Below are positions 24,424 through 33,083 of a stretch of DNA of 64,000 nucleotides, one piece after another (within the stretch, counting starts at the first letter, position 1; each line of letters begins with the position of its first letter). The position numbers and the translations under genes were made by a program. Below the pieces are notes generated by a model, which was not told the origin of the DNA, did no database searches, and was given only the letters and a program-made list of their open reading frames with translations. Location of the stretch: contig CAWGOJ010000008.1 of the NCBI GenBank assembly GCA_963824195.1, forward strand, positions 124,001-188,000. Direction: 5' to 3'. Source of the stretch: Bog-473 sp963824195 (GTDB taxonomy: Bacteria; Actinomycetota; Acidimicrobiia; Acidimicrobiales; RAAP-2).

Positions 24424-25206
24424 CGCTGATGCGGGACGGACAACCTCCACACCACAGATACGAAGCACGACCGCACGGCCAGGGGCACCGGGGACACGCC
24501 AAGTTCCGGGACCGGCCCGGGACCGTGCCGCCCAGGCAGTGCCGGCAGTCGGGACCTTGACGATGGCCACGTTGCCAGCGCGCCCTACGGCGTCGTATCG
24601 GTCAGGCGCAGCATGGCGTGGCGCCGGGCGACACCCTCGCGGAGGAGCGGCAGACGGCGTCGTTCGATCTGGCCCGGGACCTCAACGAGTGCGGGCGTGA
24701 TGGCGCCTGCAACGGGGATCGACACGGTGTCGGGTGCCCAGGTGATCGACCCACCACCCCGTCAATCGGCTGCATGGGCAATCGGTTGCATCGGCACAGC
24801 CGAGCTCCCGCAAGAGATGGCGGCACAACCCGGCGGTTTGCCCCACGGTCGCAGCGGCAGGTCCCTCGACCACCCGTCGCGACCCTCCGTGACTCCCCAG
24901 GCGGAGGCTCCGCTCGATGGTCCAGAGCTCGCCGACCTGGAACCCAAGCAGACGGCTGCCCGGATCTCTCGGACAAGCCTCGATCCTCGGTGACCGGTGT
25001 TAACGATTCTTTGGTCGGGGTGTTAACACCCTCTCCCCCACGAGCTACCCGGCACACGACTTCGTGATCGCACGCAAGTCGTACGGAGACCGCGCCAATG
25101 CCTCCTTCGCCTGCATGGCGCCGGCCCCGTGATCACGTAACCGACGAAGATCGCGTTGGAATGTCCCGAAATGGGAGACAGGCCCCGGGGCCGTTCATCG
25201 CCGCGC
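24424..25206. other. Gene-poor stretch with palindromes 5 and 6
   Basis: No convincing gene. Short protein-like stretches occur in different plus-strand frames (LAEERQTASFDLARDLN near 24,640 and QSAAWAIGCIGTAELPQEM near 24,770) and could be a decayed gene with frameshifts. The end of the stretch abuts the convergent end of the cyclase gene. Confidence 0.35.
24997..25031. repeat. Palindrome pair, copies 5 and 6
   Basis: GTGTTAAC (24997-25004, right half degraded) and the perfect 14 bp GGGTGTTAACACCC (25018-25031). The centres are 23 bp apart, about two helical turns. Confidence 0.7.
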
Positions 25207-26346
25207 TCAGGCGGAGTTCGGGCGGGGCTGCACGACGAACACCGGCACCGGGCCCTCGATGCCGCGCAGGTCGGCAGACTCGAGCGGGCGCAGCGACCAC
25301 TCGTCGGGCGACAGCTCCGCCGCCGCCTCCTCGGTCACCACCAGCTCTCCCGGGGTGCCGACCTTGACGAGATGCCCCAGCAGGTTCACCAGGGGCCCGA
25401 AGTAGTCGCCTTCACGCGGGGTGGCGGGACCGATGCCCACCGCCCCGCGGGCGGGCGGGAGCAGCGGGTCCTCGGCCGCCGCCTCGCAGACCGCCGTCCC
25501 GATGCGGCAAGCGGCGTCCGCCGTCGGGGCGGAGAAGAACACCTCGTCCCCGATCGTCTTGACCACCCGGCCTCCGGCGAGGACGGCGTTCGACCAGGCG
25601 GCCGACTCGAAGCGGGTCAGCGCGAGGTTCTGTTCCCGCAGGTCCATCGTCTGGGCCCATGCGGTGGAACCGACGAGGTCGACGAAGCCCAGCGCTGTCA
25701 CCTCCGTCGGGCCCTGCATCTCGGCATAGGCATCAGAGAAGGGGGCGAGCCAGCTGCGGGCTTGCTCGGCCCGGCGCTGTGCCCGCTCGAAGGCGTCCAT
25801 CACCATGCGTGCCATCACCTCGGGCACCGCGGTGAACGCCGTCGTGGCGGTCTCAGCGAGACGGGCGCGGGCGAGCTCGTCAGGACCCTCGCGGACCGTA
25901 CCGGGGCCCAGCTCTGAGAAGAAGAGTGCCACCGCGGCCTCAGCGATGTTGATGGCGGCCGCCCCCATGACGCGGGTGAACGCCAGGACAGCCTCGTCGC
26001 CGAGGAGCGCGGCGCCCTGCTCGAACGCCTCCATCAGGCCGACCAACTCGGCCGGTACCTCCGTGTCGGGCCCGGCGGGGATGCCAGCGGCGAGCAGGGC
26101 GCGCAGGACGCGCGGCATGGAGACGCCGCTCTGCTCGGCGATGGCGCCCACGGTCGCCATCGGCGTCCTGCCCCGCGTCACCAGATCGCCCGCCACGCCG
26201 GGCAGTGTCCCCATGCGGTGCGCCTCCACCATCTGCTCGATGGTGGCGCCGCGCTCGGTCAGGTACTCCAGGAGGGCGAGCCGCTCAGCGGACGCCGGGT
26301 CGAGCGGGTCGTAGAGGCCAACCCGCTCCCAGAGCTCCGCGTCCAT
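25207..26346 (-). CDS. Class III adenylate cyclase with N-terminal helical regulatory domain
   Basis: 379 residues. The N-terminal ~200 are all-helical (GLYDPLDPASAERLALLEYLTERG onward) and resemble the autoinhibitory domain of mycobacterial pH-responsive cyclases such as Rv1264. The cyclase domain (about 215-340) has metal Asp223 (GFVDLVGST) and Asp267 (KTIGDEV), substrate Lys263, Asp314 and Asn321. The transition-state arginine, expected four residues after the Asn, is His325. It would make cAMP as a dimer if active. ATG at 26346 overlaps the stop of the second cyclase gene (ATGA), so both are made together. Confidence 0.88.
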   Translation of the reverse strand: MDAELWERVGLYDPLDPASAERLALLEYLTERGATIEQMVEAHRMGTLPGVAGDLVTRGRTPMATVGAIAEQSGVSMPRVLRALLAAGIPAGPDTEVPAELVGLMEAFEQGAALLGDEAVLAFTRVMGAAAINIAEAAVALFFSELGPGTVREGPDELARARLAETATTAFTAVPEVMARMVMDAFERAQRRAEQARSWLAPFSDAYAEMQGPTEVTALGFVDLVGSTAWAQTMDLREQNLALTRFESAAWSNAVLAGGRVVKTIGDEVFFSAPTADAACRIGTAVCEAAAEDPLLPPARGAVGIGPATPREGDYFGPLVNLLGHLVKVGTPGELVVTEEAAAELSPDEWSLRPLESADLRGIEGPVPVFVVQPRPNSA

Positions 26347-27644
26347 CACACCCGCCACAGGAGCAGCGCGGCCTGCTGCGACCGCTCCATTCCCTTGAGA
26401 CGCGTCTCACGCTGTCCGTCGAAGGCGAACTCCCCCGATCCCTGGACCAGTTGCTCCGACAACGACGACACGAGGATCTCCCCCGGGCCAGCGGCGTCGG
26501 CCAGCCGGCTGGCGACGATCACGGTGTGGCCGAGATAGTCGTCGCCCTCATCCACCGCGTCACCGGTGTGGATGCCGATGTGGACCGCGATCGGTTCCCC
26601 GCCGTCGGCCGAGACATGGGCACCGACACCCCGCTGGATATCGGTGGCGCAGCGCAGGGCGCGAGCCACTCCCCCGAAGGCCACCATGAATCCATCCCCC
26701 TGGACGTTGATTTCGCGTCCGCCGTGGCGCGCCAGTGCCTCACGCACGATGCGGTGGTGCTGGCGCAGAACGCTCCGCGAGGCCTGGTCTCCGAGCCGCT
26801 CGGTCATGCCGGCGTAGTCGACCATGTCGCAGAAGAGGATCGTGACCGTGCCGTCGGCAGGCTGTGCCGGTGCGCCGACGCGGTCCCGCTGATCCCGACG
26901 CTCGGCGCGTCGCTGCGCCTGGAGCTCCCGCCGGACGTCCTTGCCGAGGGCGGCCGTGTCGGCCGATCTGCCGCGGGCGTCTATGGCATCGAGGACGCCG
27001 AGGACACCGCCCGCTACGGACTCGGCGATCTGGCGTCTCGAGCGGTTCGGCCGGCTCTTCACGTCGATGCCACCCATGACCGCGAAGCCGCGGACCACGA
27101 TGCGCGGTGACCCCGGCACGATCGGCACGTCGCGCACCTTGAGGCTGCGGCCGCCCATGATGGAGAGGCCCCGGAGCTCGACGTCGAAGCCCTCGGGGAC
27201 GATGATGTCGATGCCGCCCCAGAAGGCGAAGGCGGTGATCTCCACCTCGGGGCCCTCGATCTCAGCCCGCCGCAGGTCCATGTCACAACCGCCCATGACC
27301 GCGATGGCGGTGGTCTTGCCACTGATGCGCCAACGGCCCTTGGTCTTGTGCCCGCTCAGGATCGCGACATGCCACCGCCGCGCCCTGCGGGCCGGAGCGC
27401 CGGGTTCGACCCGTGAGGGCGCAGGGAGGTCGGCCATGACGGTGTCCAGATCACCACGGGTCTTCGCCTGCAAAGCCAGGCCCACCCGCTCGGAGAATTC
27501 GTCGAGCGTCAGCCGGCCGTCGACCACGTGCTCGCGCAGCAGGGTCACGGTGCGATCGCGGTCCGCGTCCGCCACACGCTCGGTCAGGCCGCCTCCCCCG
27601 CCAGCGGGCGGTCGCTGGTCCTCGGGCACCGGGGGGTCCGCCAT
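26346..27644 (-). CDS. DUF1707-LiaF-like-class III cyclase fusion protein
   Basis: 432 residues in three parts: a DUF1707 domain (25-73, ADADRDRTVTLLREHVVDGRLTLDEF), a beta-rich LiaF C-terminal-like domain (about 95-195, with three MGG/WGG repeats: AVMGGCDMDL, AFWGGIDIIV, SIMGGRSLKV), and a class III cyclase domain (265-395). Metal aspartates Asp273 and Asp317 are present, as are Asp369 and Arg380. The substrate Lys is Asn313 and the catalytic Asn is Ile376. DUF1707/LiaF modules usually occur in envelope-stress proteins. No transmembrane helix is seen. ATG 27644 is preferred over a GTG at 27713. It is coupled to the downstream cyclase. Confidence 0.85.
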   Translation of the reverse strand: MADPPVPEDQRPPAGGGGGLTERVADADRDRTVTLLREHVVDGRLTLDEFSERVGLALQAKTRGDLDTVMADLPAPSRVEPGAPARRARRWHVAILSGHKTKGRWRISGKTTAIAVMGGCDMDLRRAEIEGPEVEITAFAFWGGIDIIVPEGFDVELRGLSIMGGRSLKVRDVPIVPGSPRIVVRGFAVMGGIDVKSRPNRSRRQIAESVAGGVLGVLDAIDARGRSADTAALGKDVRRELQAQRRAERRDQRDRVGAPAQPADGTVTILFCDMVDYAGMTERLGDQASRSVLRQHHRIVREALARHGGREINVQGDGFMVAFGGVARALRCATDIQRGVGAHVSADGGEPIAVHIGIHTGDAVDEGDDYLGHTVIVASRLADAAGPGEILVSSLSEQLVQGSGEFAFDGQRETRLKGMERSQQAALLLWRV

Positions 27645-27717
27645 GCGACAAGTCTGCCCGGTCCGCCCGGCCGTCGGATCACCTGACGACCCATCAGACG
27701 GCCTCGCGGCCACCCAT

Positions 27718-27723
27718 TAGGCT
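27718..27723 (+). promoter_or_regulatory. Predicted -10 box of HMG-CoA synthase-like gene
   Basis: TAGGCT, 8 nt ahead of the GTG at 27732. Confidence 0.35.
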
Positions 27724-27731
27724 CGTGCGCC

Positions 27732-29159
27732 GTGCGAGGCATCCTGAGTGCGGCGGGCTACGTGCCCTACCGGCGGCTCGCCCGAGCGGACATCGCTGCC
27801 TTCATGGGGAGCGGAGGCGGCAAGGGTTCCCGGGCGGTCGCATCCCATGACGAGGACACGACCACGTTGGGGGTCGAGGCCGCCCGGCTGACCCTGCGGG
27901 CTGCCCCAGGGGCGACGCCGGACGCGCTGTGGTTCGCCACGACCCAGCCCGCCTACCTGGACAAGACGAACGCCACCGCGGTGGCGGCCGCCCTCCGCCT
28001 CCCCCGCGACGTCGGCGCCTATGACTTCGGCGGGGCACTGCGCTCGGGCATCGGCTGCCTGATGACCGCCCTCCGAGGTGGGGGGACAACCCTGGTGGTC
28101 GCTTCCGACGTGCGGGACGGGCTGCCCACGAGCGGTGACGAGTCCGCCGGGGGCGACGCCGGCGCGGCCGTGCTCGTCGGGGACGGTCCGGGGGTGCTGG
28201 CCGAACTCGTGTCCACCGCCTCGGCCACCGACGAGTTCACCGACCGCTGGCGGTCGCCGGGCGACCGCGTCTCCAAGCTCTGGGAGGAGCGCTTCGGCGA
28301 GAACAATTACCTGGCCCTCGGCCGGGAGGCGCTCGACCGCGCCCTGGCCACGGCTGGCCTCGAGGCGGGCGACGTCGGGCGGCTGGTCGTGACCGGAATG
28401 CACGGGCGCGGCGTGTCAGGCCTGACCAAGAAGCTGGCGCTCGCCGATGGCGTCGCCGTGGACGACCTGACCTCCAGCGTGGGCCAGAGCGGCACGGCCC
28501 ACCCACTGCTCGTCCTCACCTCCGCCCTCGAGTCGATGGCGGGTGGTGCGCCGTCGGCGGGCACGCCGGTGGTCGTGCTGCACCTGGCCGACGGCGCAGA
28601 CGCCGTGGTCCTGCGCACGACCGAGGCCCTCGCGGGCTGGAACCCGGTCCGGCCCGTGGCCGCCCAGGTGGCCAACGGCGCCCCGATCCCCTACGCCAAG
28701 TTCCTGTCCTGGCGAGGGCAGCTGCAGCCCGAGCCGCCCCGGCGCCCGGAGCCGGCCCGGGTGTCGAGCACGGCCGCACACCGCAACGAGGGGTGGAAGT
28801 TCGGGTTCGTCGGGTCGAAGGACCGCAGCTCGGGAGCCGTCCACCTGCCGCCCGCGCGGGTCTCCATGGAGGGCGGGGCCGTCGACGACATGGAGCCCGT
28901 GGCCATGGCCGACGCCACGGGCACGGTCGTGACCTCGACCATCGACCGCCTCGCCTACTCCCCCAGCCCGCCCATCGTGTTCGCCATCGTCGACTTCGAC
29001 GGGGGCGGGCGGTACCCGGTCGAGCTGACCGACACCGACCCGGGCGAGATCCGGTCGGGCAGCCGGGTGGAGATGACATTCCGCCGGCTCTTCAGTGCCG
29101 ACGGCATCCACGACTACTTCTGGAAGGCGCGCCCGGTGCCCCAGGGAGGTCAGGCCTGA
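27732..29159 (+). CDS. HMG-CoA synthase-like protein fused to a DUF35-type OB fold
   Basis: 475 residues. The N-terminal ~330 have the thiolase/HMG-CoA synthase fold: GILSAAGYVPYRRL, TLGVEAARLTL, a LWFATTQPAYLDKTNATAVAAALRLP segment and GQSGTAHPLLVLTSALE. The catalytic cysteine normally found after the xEF strand is not there; the site reads YDFGGALRSG. The C-terminal ~120 are an OB fold (VVTSTIDRLAYSPSPPIVFAIVDFDGGGRYPVELTD) without zinc-ribbon cysteines at its start. It overlaps the thiolase gene (TGATG). The pair probably forms a complex like archaeal thiolase/HMGCS/DUF35, here with an apparently inactive synthase half. Confidence 0.82.
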   Translation: MRGILSAAGYVPYRRLARADIAAFMGSGGGKGSRAVASHDEDTTTLGVEAARLTLRAAPGATPDALWFATTQPAYLDKTNATAVAAALRLPRDVGAYDFGGALRSGIGCLMTALRGGGTTLVVASDVRDGLPTSGDESAGGDAGAAVLVGDGPGVLAELVSTASATDEFTDRWRSPGDRVSKLWEERFGENNYLALGREALDRALATAGLEAGDVGRLVVTGMHGRGVSGLTKKLALADGVAVDDLTSSVGQSGTAHPLLVLTSALESMAGGAPSAGTPVVVLHLADGADAVVLRTTEALAGWNPVRPVAAQVANGAPIPYAKFLSWRGQLQPEPPRRPEPARVSSTAAHRNEGWKFGFVGSKDRSSGAVHLPPARVSMEGGAVDDMEPVAMADATGTVVTSTIDRLAYSPSPPIVFAIVDFDGGGRYPVELTDTDPGEIRSGSRVEMTFRRLFSADGIHDYFWKARPVPQGGQA

Positions 29160-30352
29160 TGGGATCGCACGGCGTCCGCGACAAGGTGGCAATCGTCGGC
29201 ATGGGCTGTACCAAGTTCGCCGAGCTGTGGGAGAAGGGGCTCGACGACCTGATTGTCGACGCCAGCACCGAGGCCTTCGCCTCCGCCGGCGTCACCAAGG
29301 ACGACGTCGACGCCTACTGGTTCGGCACGGCGCAGAGCGGGATGAGCGGGATCACGTTGGCCCGACCGCTGCAACTCCGCAACAAGCCGGTGACCCGGGT
29401 CGAGAACTACTGCACCACCGGCTCGGAAGCCCTGCGCGCCGCTGCCTACGCCGTGGCCTCGGGTGCCTACGACGTGGCCATGGCCGTCGGCGCCGAGAAG
29501 GTGAAGGACAGCGGGTTCCAGGGCCTCAACGCGATGAACCCGCCCAACGACGGCACCGCACGGACGCTGACCGCGGCGGCGATGTTCTCCATGGTGGCCC
29601 CGGCCTACGGGCAGAAGTACGGGGTGGACGAGGCGACCATGGGCGACGTGCTGGCCTCCATCGCGGTGAAGAACCACCACAACGGCGCCCGCAACCCACG
29701 GGCCCAGTTCCGGCGGGAGATCACAAAGGAGGCCGCGCTGGCCTCCCCCCGCCTCGCTGGCGGCCTCGGCGTCTTCGACTGTGCCGGGGTGGCCGACGGG
29801 GCGGCGGCCGCCATCGTGGTGCGGGCGGAGGACGCCCTCCATTACACAGACAAGCCCCTCTATATAAAGGCCCTGTCCTTCGCCGCCGGGAGCGGGTCAG
29901 GGCTCATCGACCCCGGCTACGACTACACGCACTTCCCCGAGTGCGAGGCGGCGGCGGCCGACGCCTACGCCCAGGCGGGCATCACCGATCCGCGCCGGCA
30001 GCTCGCCATGGCCGAGGTGCACGACTGCTTCACCCCCACCGAGCTCGTGCTCATGGAAGACCTCGGCTTCGCGCCGCGGGGCACCGCCTGGAAGGAGGTG
30101 CTGGCCGGCACCTTCGACCTCGACGGCGACCTCCCGATCAACCCCGACGGCGGCCTCAAGAGCTTCGGCCACCCCGTCGGAGCCTCGGGCCTGCGCATGT
30201 TCTTCGAGTGCTGGCTTCAGATGCGCCACGAAGCGCCGCCGGAGCGGCAGATCGCCACCACCGACCGGGGCCTGGCCATGACCCACAACCTGGGTGGCTA
30301 CCCGGGCGAGATGGTCTCGTTCGTCTCGGTGGTGGGCTCGCAGCTCGGCTGA
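29159..30352 (+). CDS. Thiolase-family protein (SCPx/lipid-transfer type)
   Basis: 397 residues. Nucleophile Cys85 in VENYCTTGSEALRAAA. The CoA and catalytic loops are PDGGLKSFGHPVGASGLRM, with His intact, and a C-terminal MTHNLGGYPGEMVSFV in place of the usual CxGG. This is the SCPx-like thiolase/aldolase group. Ltp2-type members perform retro-aldol cleavage of steroid side chains with a DUF35 partner (family knowledge). ATG at 29159 overlaps the stop of the OB-fold partner gene. It ends 1 bp from the convergent ald gene. Confidence 0.88.
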   Translation: MGSHGVRDKVAIVGMGCTKFAELWEKGLDDLIVDASTEAFASAGVTKDDVDAYWFGTAQSGMSGITLARPLQLRNKPVTRVENYCTTGSEALRAAAYAVASGAYDVAMAVGAEKVKDSGFQGLNAMNPPNDGTARTLTAAAMFSMVAPAYGQKYGVDEATMGDVLASIAVKNHHNGARNPRAQFRREITKEAALASPRLAGGLGVFDCAGVADGAAAAIVVRAEDALHYTDKPLYIKALSFAAGSGSGLIDPGYDYTHFPECEAAAADAYAQAGITDPRRQLAMAEVHDCFTPTELVLMEDLGFAPRGTAWKEVLAGTFDLDGDLPINPDGGLKSFGHPVGASGLRMFFECWLQMRHEAPPERQIATTDRGLAMTHNLGGYPGEMVSFVSVVGSQLG

Positions 30353-30353
30353 G

Positions 30354-31475
30354 TCAGTCGAGCAGCTCACCCAGCGGCGTGTACGGCATGTCGTGGGCGT
30401 CGGCCACCGGCTTGTAGACGACACGACCCTCGGCCACGTTGACCCCTTCGCCCAGAGCGCGGTCGGCCCGCACCGCATCGCGCCACCCGCTGCCGGCGAT
30501 GCGCAGGGTGTAGGGCAGCGTGGCGTTGGCCAGCGCGTGCGTCGAGGTGTGCGGGACCGCACCGGGCATGTTGGCCACGCAGTAGAAGATCGACCCGTGC
30601 ACCTCGAAGGTCGGCTTCGAGTGCGTCGTCGGGTGAGTCGACTCGAAGCAGCCCCCCTGATCAACCGAGATGTCGACGAGGACCGAGCCGGGTCGCATCT
30701 TCTCGACGAGCGCATCGGAAACGAGACGGGGCGCCCGGGCGCCGACCACCAGCACCGCTCCGATGACGATGTCGGCCTCGAGGCAGACCTCCTCAATGGC
30801 ATGCTCCGAGGAGGCGATCGTCTCGAGTGCACCCCGGAAGTGGTGGTCGACCTCGCGTAGCTTGTCGAGGTTGCGGTCGAGGACGAACACCTCCGAGTGC
30901 ATGCCCACAGCCATGGTGGCCGACGCGAAGCCGGCCACGCCGGCCCCGAGGATCACGACACGAGCGCAGCGCACCCCGGGCACGCCGCACACGAGCACGC
31001 CGCGCCCCCCACCCGGCCGCATGAGGTGGTGCGTACCCATCAGGGGCGCCATTCGCCCGGCCACCTCGCTCATCGGCGCCAGGAGCGGCAGCGAATTGTC
31101 CTCCTGGCGCACCGTCTCGTACGCGATGGCGACATTCCCGGCCGCAACCAGAGCATCTGTGCAGGCGCGCGACGCGGCCAGGTGCAGGTAGGTGAAGAGG
31201 ATCTGGTCCGACCGGGCGCCGAGCCGGTGATACTCCTCGGCGACCGGCTCCTTCACCTTGCACACGAGGTCGGCCGCCGCCCACAGGTCGTCGGGATCGT
31301 CCAGGATCTTCGCCCCGGTCCGCACGAACTCGTCGTCGGGCATGGACGAGCCGTTGCCGGCACCCTTCTCGACCAGGACGGTGTGGCCGGCCGAAGTCAG
31401 CTCGCGCACACCGGCCGGCGTGATGGCGACCCGGTACTCGTCGTCCTTCACCTCGCTTGGGATCCCGACGATCAT
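30354..31475 (-). CDS. ald: Alanine dehydrogenase
   Basis: 373 residues. Catalyses reversible oxidative deamination of L-alanine to pyruvate with NAD. Substrate residues are visible: Arg15 (DEYRVAITPAG), Lys75 (CKVKEPV), and the active-site His98 (TYLHLAASRACTDAL). The Rossmann motif is VILGAGVAGFASA, and the DISVDQGGCFE segment holds the second catalytic Asp. It closely matches the mycobacterial Ald pattern, with a two-residue insertion before the His. It would drain alanine formed by pyruvate-dependent aminotransferases such as the one nearby. It runs 3 bp behind the aldehyde dehydrogenase gene. Confidence 0.95.
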   Translation of the reverse strand: MIVGIPSEVKDDEYRVAITPAGVRELTSAGHTVLVEKGAGNGSSMPDDEFVRTGAKILDDPDDLWAAADLVCKVKEPVAEEYHRLGARSDQILFTYLHLAASRACTDALVAAGNVAIAYETVRQEDNSLPLLAPMSEVAGRMAPLMGTHHLMRPGGGRGVLVCGVPGVRCARVVILGAGVAGFASATMAVGMHSEVFVLDRNLDKLREVDHHFRGALETIASSEHAIEEVCLEADIVIGAVLVVGARAPRLVSDALVEKMRPGSVLVDISVDQGGCFESTHPTTHSKPTFEVHGSIFYCVANMPGAVPHTSTHALANATLPYTLRIAGSGWRDAVRADRALGEGVNVAEGRVVYKPVADAHDMPYTPLGELLD

Positions 31476-31478
31476 GAG

Positions 31479-32906
31479 TTACTCCTCGATGTTGCTCATC
31501 ACGTGCTTGATGCGTGTGTAGTCCTCAAAGCCGTAGGCGGAGAGGTCCTTGCCATATCCGGAACGCTTGAACCCGCCGTGGGGCATCTCGGCCACCAGCG
31601 GGATGTGCGTGTTGATCCACACGCAGCCGAAGTCGAGGTCACGCGCCATGCGCATGGCCCGACCGTGGTCCCTGGTCCACACCGAGGACGCGAGCCCGTA
31701 CTGCACGCCGTTGGCCCACTGGAGCGCCTCGCCCTCGTCGGTGAACTCCTGGACGGTGATCACCGGCCCGAACACCTCTGACTGCACCAGCTCGTCGTCC
31801 TGCCGCAGGCCCGCCACGACCGTCGGCGCGAAGCAGTAGCCGCGGTCGCCCACCTGCTCGCCGCCCGTCACCACCGAGGCGTGCGCGGGCGTCCGCTCGA
31901 GGAAGCCGCGCACCCGCTCCAGCTGGTTCGCGTTGTTCAGCGGCCCGTAGTCGGCCTCCTCGTTGTCGGTGCCGCCGACCGTCGTCCCCTGCGCCTGCTC
32001 GACCAGTGCGGCCAGCAGGTCCCCGTGCACGCGGGGCCCGGCCAGGACCCGCGTGGCCGCCGTGCAGTCCTGCCCCGCGTTGAAGTAGCCCGCGCCTGCG
32101 ATGCCCTCCGCGGCCGCCGCCGCGTCGGCATCGTCGAACACGATGACGGGCGCCTTGCCGCCCAGCTCCAAGTGGACGCGCTTGAGGGTGGGTGCCGCCG
32201 CCGCGGCGACCTCCATCCCGGCCCGCACTGACCCCGTCACCGACACCATGGCGGGCGTGTCGTGTACCACGAGGGCGCGGCCGGTGTCGCGGTCACCACA
32301 CACCACGTTGAAGACGCCCGGCGGCAGGTGCTCGGCCATGATCTCGGCCATGAGCAGCGCCGTCACCGGCGTCGTGTCCGACGGCTTGAGCACCATGGTG
32401 TTCCCCGCCGCCAGCGCCGGGGCGAACTTCCACACGGCCATCATCATCGGGTAGTTCCACGGCGTCACGGCGCCGCACACCCCGAGCGGCTCGCGGCGGA
32501 TGAAGGACGTGTGCCCCGCCATGTACTCCGCGGCGGCCAGGCCCTCGAGGTGCCGCGCCGCGCCGGCGAAGAAGCGGATCTGGTCGACCATCGGGGGGAT
32601 CTCCTCGTCCATGGTCAGCTGGAAGGGCTTTCCCGTGTTCTCGGACTCGGCCCGGACCAGGTCCTCGGCCCTGGCTTCGAGTGCGTCGGCGATACGGATC
32701 AGGGCCAGGCTGCGCTCCGACGGCGTGGTGCGCCGCCAGGAGGTGAAGGCCTCGGCCGCGACGCGAAGCGCCCGGTCGACGTCGGCCGGGCCCGAGACGG
32801 GTGCCTCGGCGAACGGCTCGCCCGTGCTGGGGTCGATGAGGGGCGCGGTGGGCCCGTCCTCGGCGTCGCAGTAGGCGCCCCCGATGAAATTCTGCAACTT
32901 CCGCAT
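31479..32906 (-). CDS. Aminobutyraldehyde dehydrogenase-like aldehyde dehydrogenase
   Basis: 475-residue NAD(P)-dependent aldehyde dehydrogenase. Motifs are TPWNYPMMMAVWKFAPALAAGNTMVLKPSD, SVTGSVRAG, the general-base Glu in HLELGGKAPV, and the catalytic Cys in YFNAGQDCTAATR; the GQDCTAA form is typical of gamma-aminobutyraldehyde dehydrogenases (PatD/YdcW). It is followed by ald and divergent from an Lrp regulator and a class III aminotransferase, which together suggest putrescine to GABA conversion. ATG at 32906. Confidence 0.9.
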   Translation of the reverse strand: MRKLQNFIGGAYCDAEDGPTAPLIDPSTGEPFAEAPVSGPADVDRALRVAAEAFTSWRRTTPSERSLALIRIADALEARAEDLVRAESENTGKPFQLTMDEEIPPMVDQIRFFAGAARHLEGLAAAEYMAGHTSFIRREPLGVCGAVTPWNYPMMMAVWKFAPALAAGNTMVLKPSDTTPVTALLMAEIMAEHLPPGVFNVVCGDRDTGRALVVHDTPAMVSVTGSVRAGMEVAAAAAPTLKRVHLELGGKAPVIVFDDADAAAAAEGIAGAGYFNAGQDCTAATRVLAGPRVHGDLLAALVEQAQGTTVGGTDNEEADYGPLNNANQLERVRGFLERTPAHASVVTGGEQVGDRGYCFAPTVVAGLRQDDELVQSEVFGPVITVQEFTDEGEALQWANGVQYGLASSVWTRDHGRAMRMARDLDFGCVWINTHIPLVAEMPHGGFKRSGYGKDLSAYGFEDYTRIKHVMSNIEE

Positions 32907-32974
32907 ACCGCTCCCTTCAGGTGACCCGTCGCTACAGGATCACAGATCAGCACGCTCCCAACAAGCGTTTTCGC

Positions 32975-33038
32975 CATATCGGGACCTCAATATGACTAAT
33001 TCTGCTTGACTGAGGTGGGTAAGATGACACAATTCTGC
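32975..33038. promoter_or_regulatory. Candidate Lrp-type control region
   Basis: A/T-rich divergent gap between the aldehyde dehydrogenase and lrp genes. It holds an inverted repeat CATAT-N10-ATATG (32975-32994) and a direct repeat AATTCTGC at 32998 and 33031, exactly 33 bp apart (three helical turns), the phased layout usual for Lrp/AsnC octamers. Confidence 0.45.
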
Positions 33039-33083
33039 ACATCGGGGGCTTTCCCCTGGTGGTCGAGAGAAGCGAGGTGTGAG

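Noticed and set aside
24602..25057. 151-codon minus-strand frame beginning near palindrome 6
   Set aside because: Arg/Pro/Ser/Cys-rich, with no ribosome site or fold; the GTG in the palindrome creates apparent starts on both strands.
22820..25206. Replication origin
   Set aside because: Despite palindromes, a parS-like site and low coding density, I saw no DnaA-box cluster and no dnaA, dnaN or rep gene nearby.
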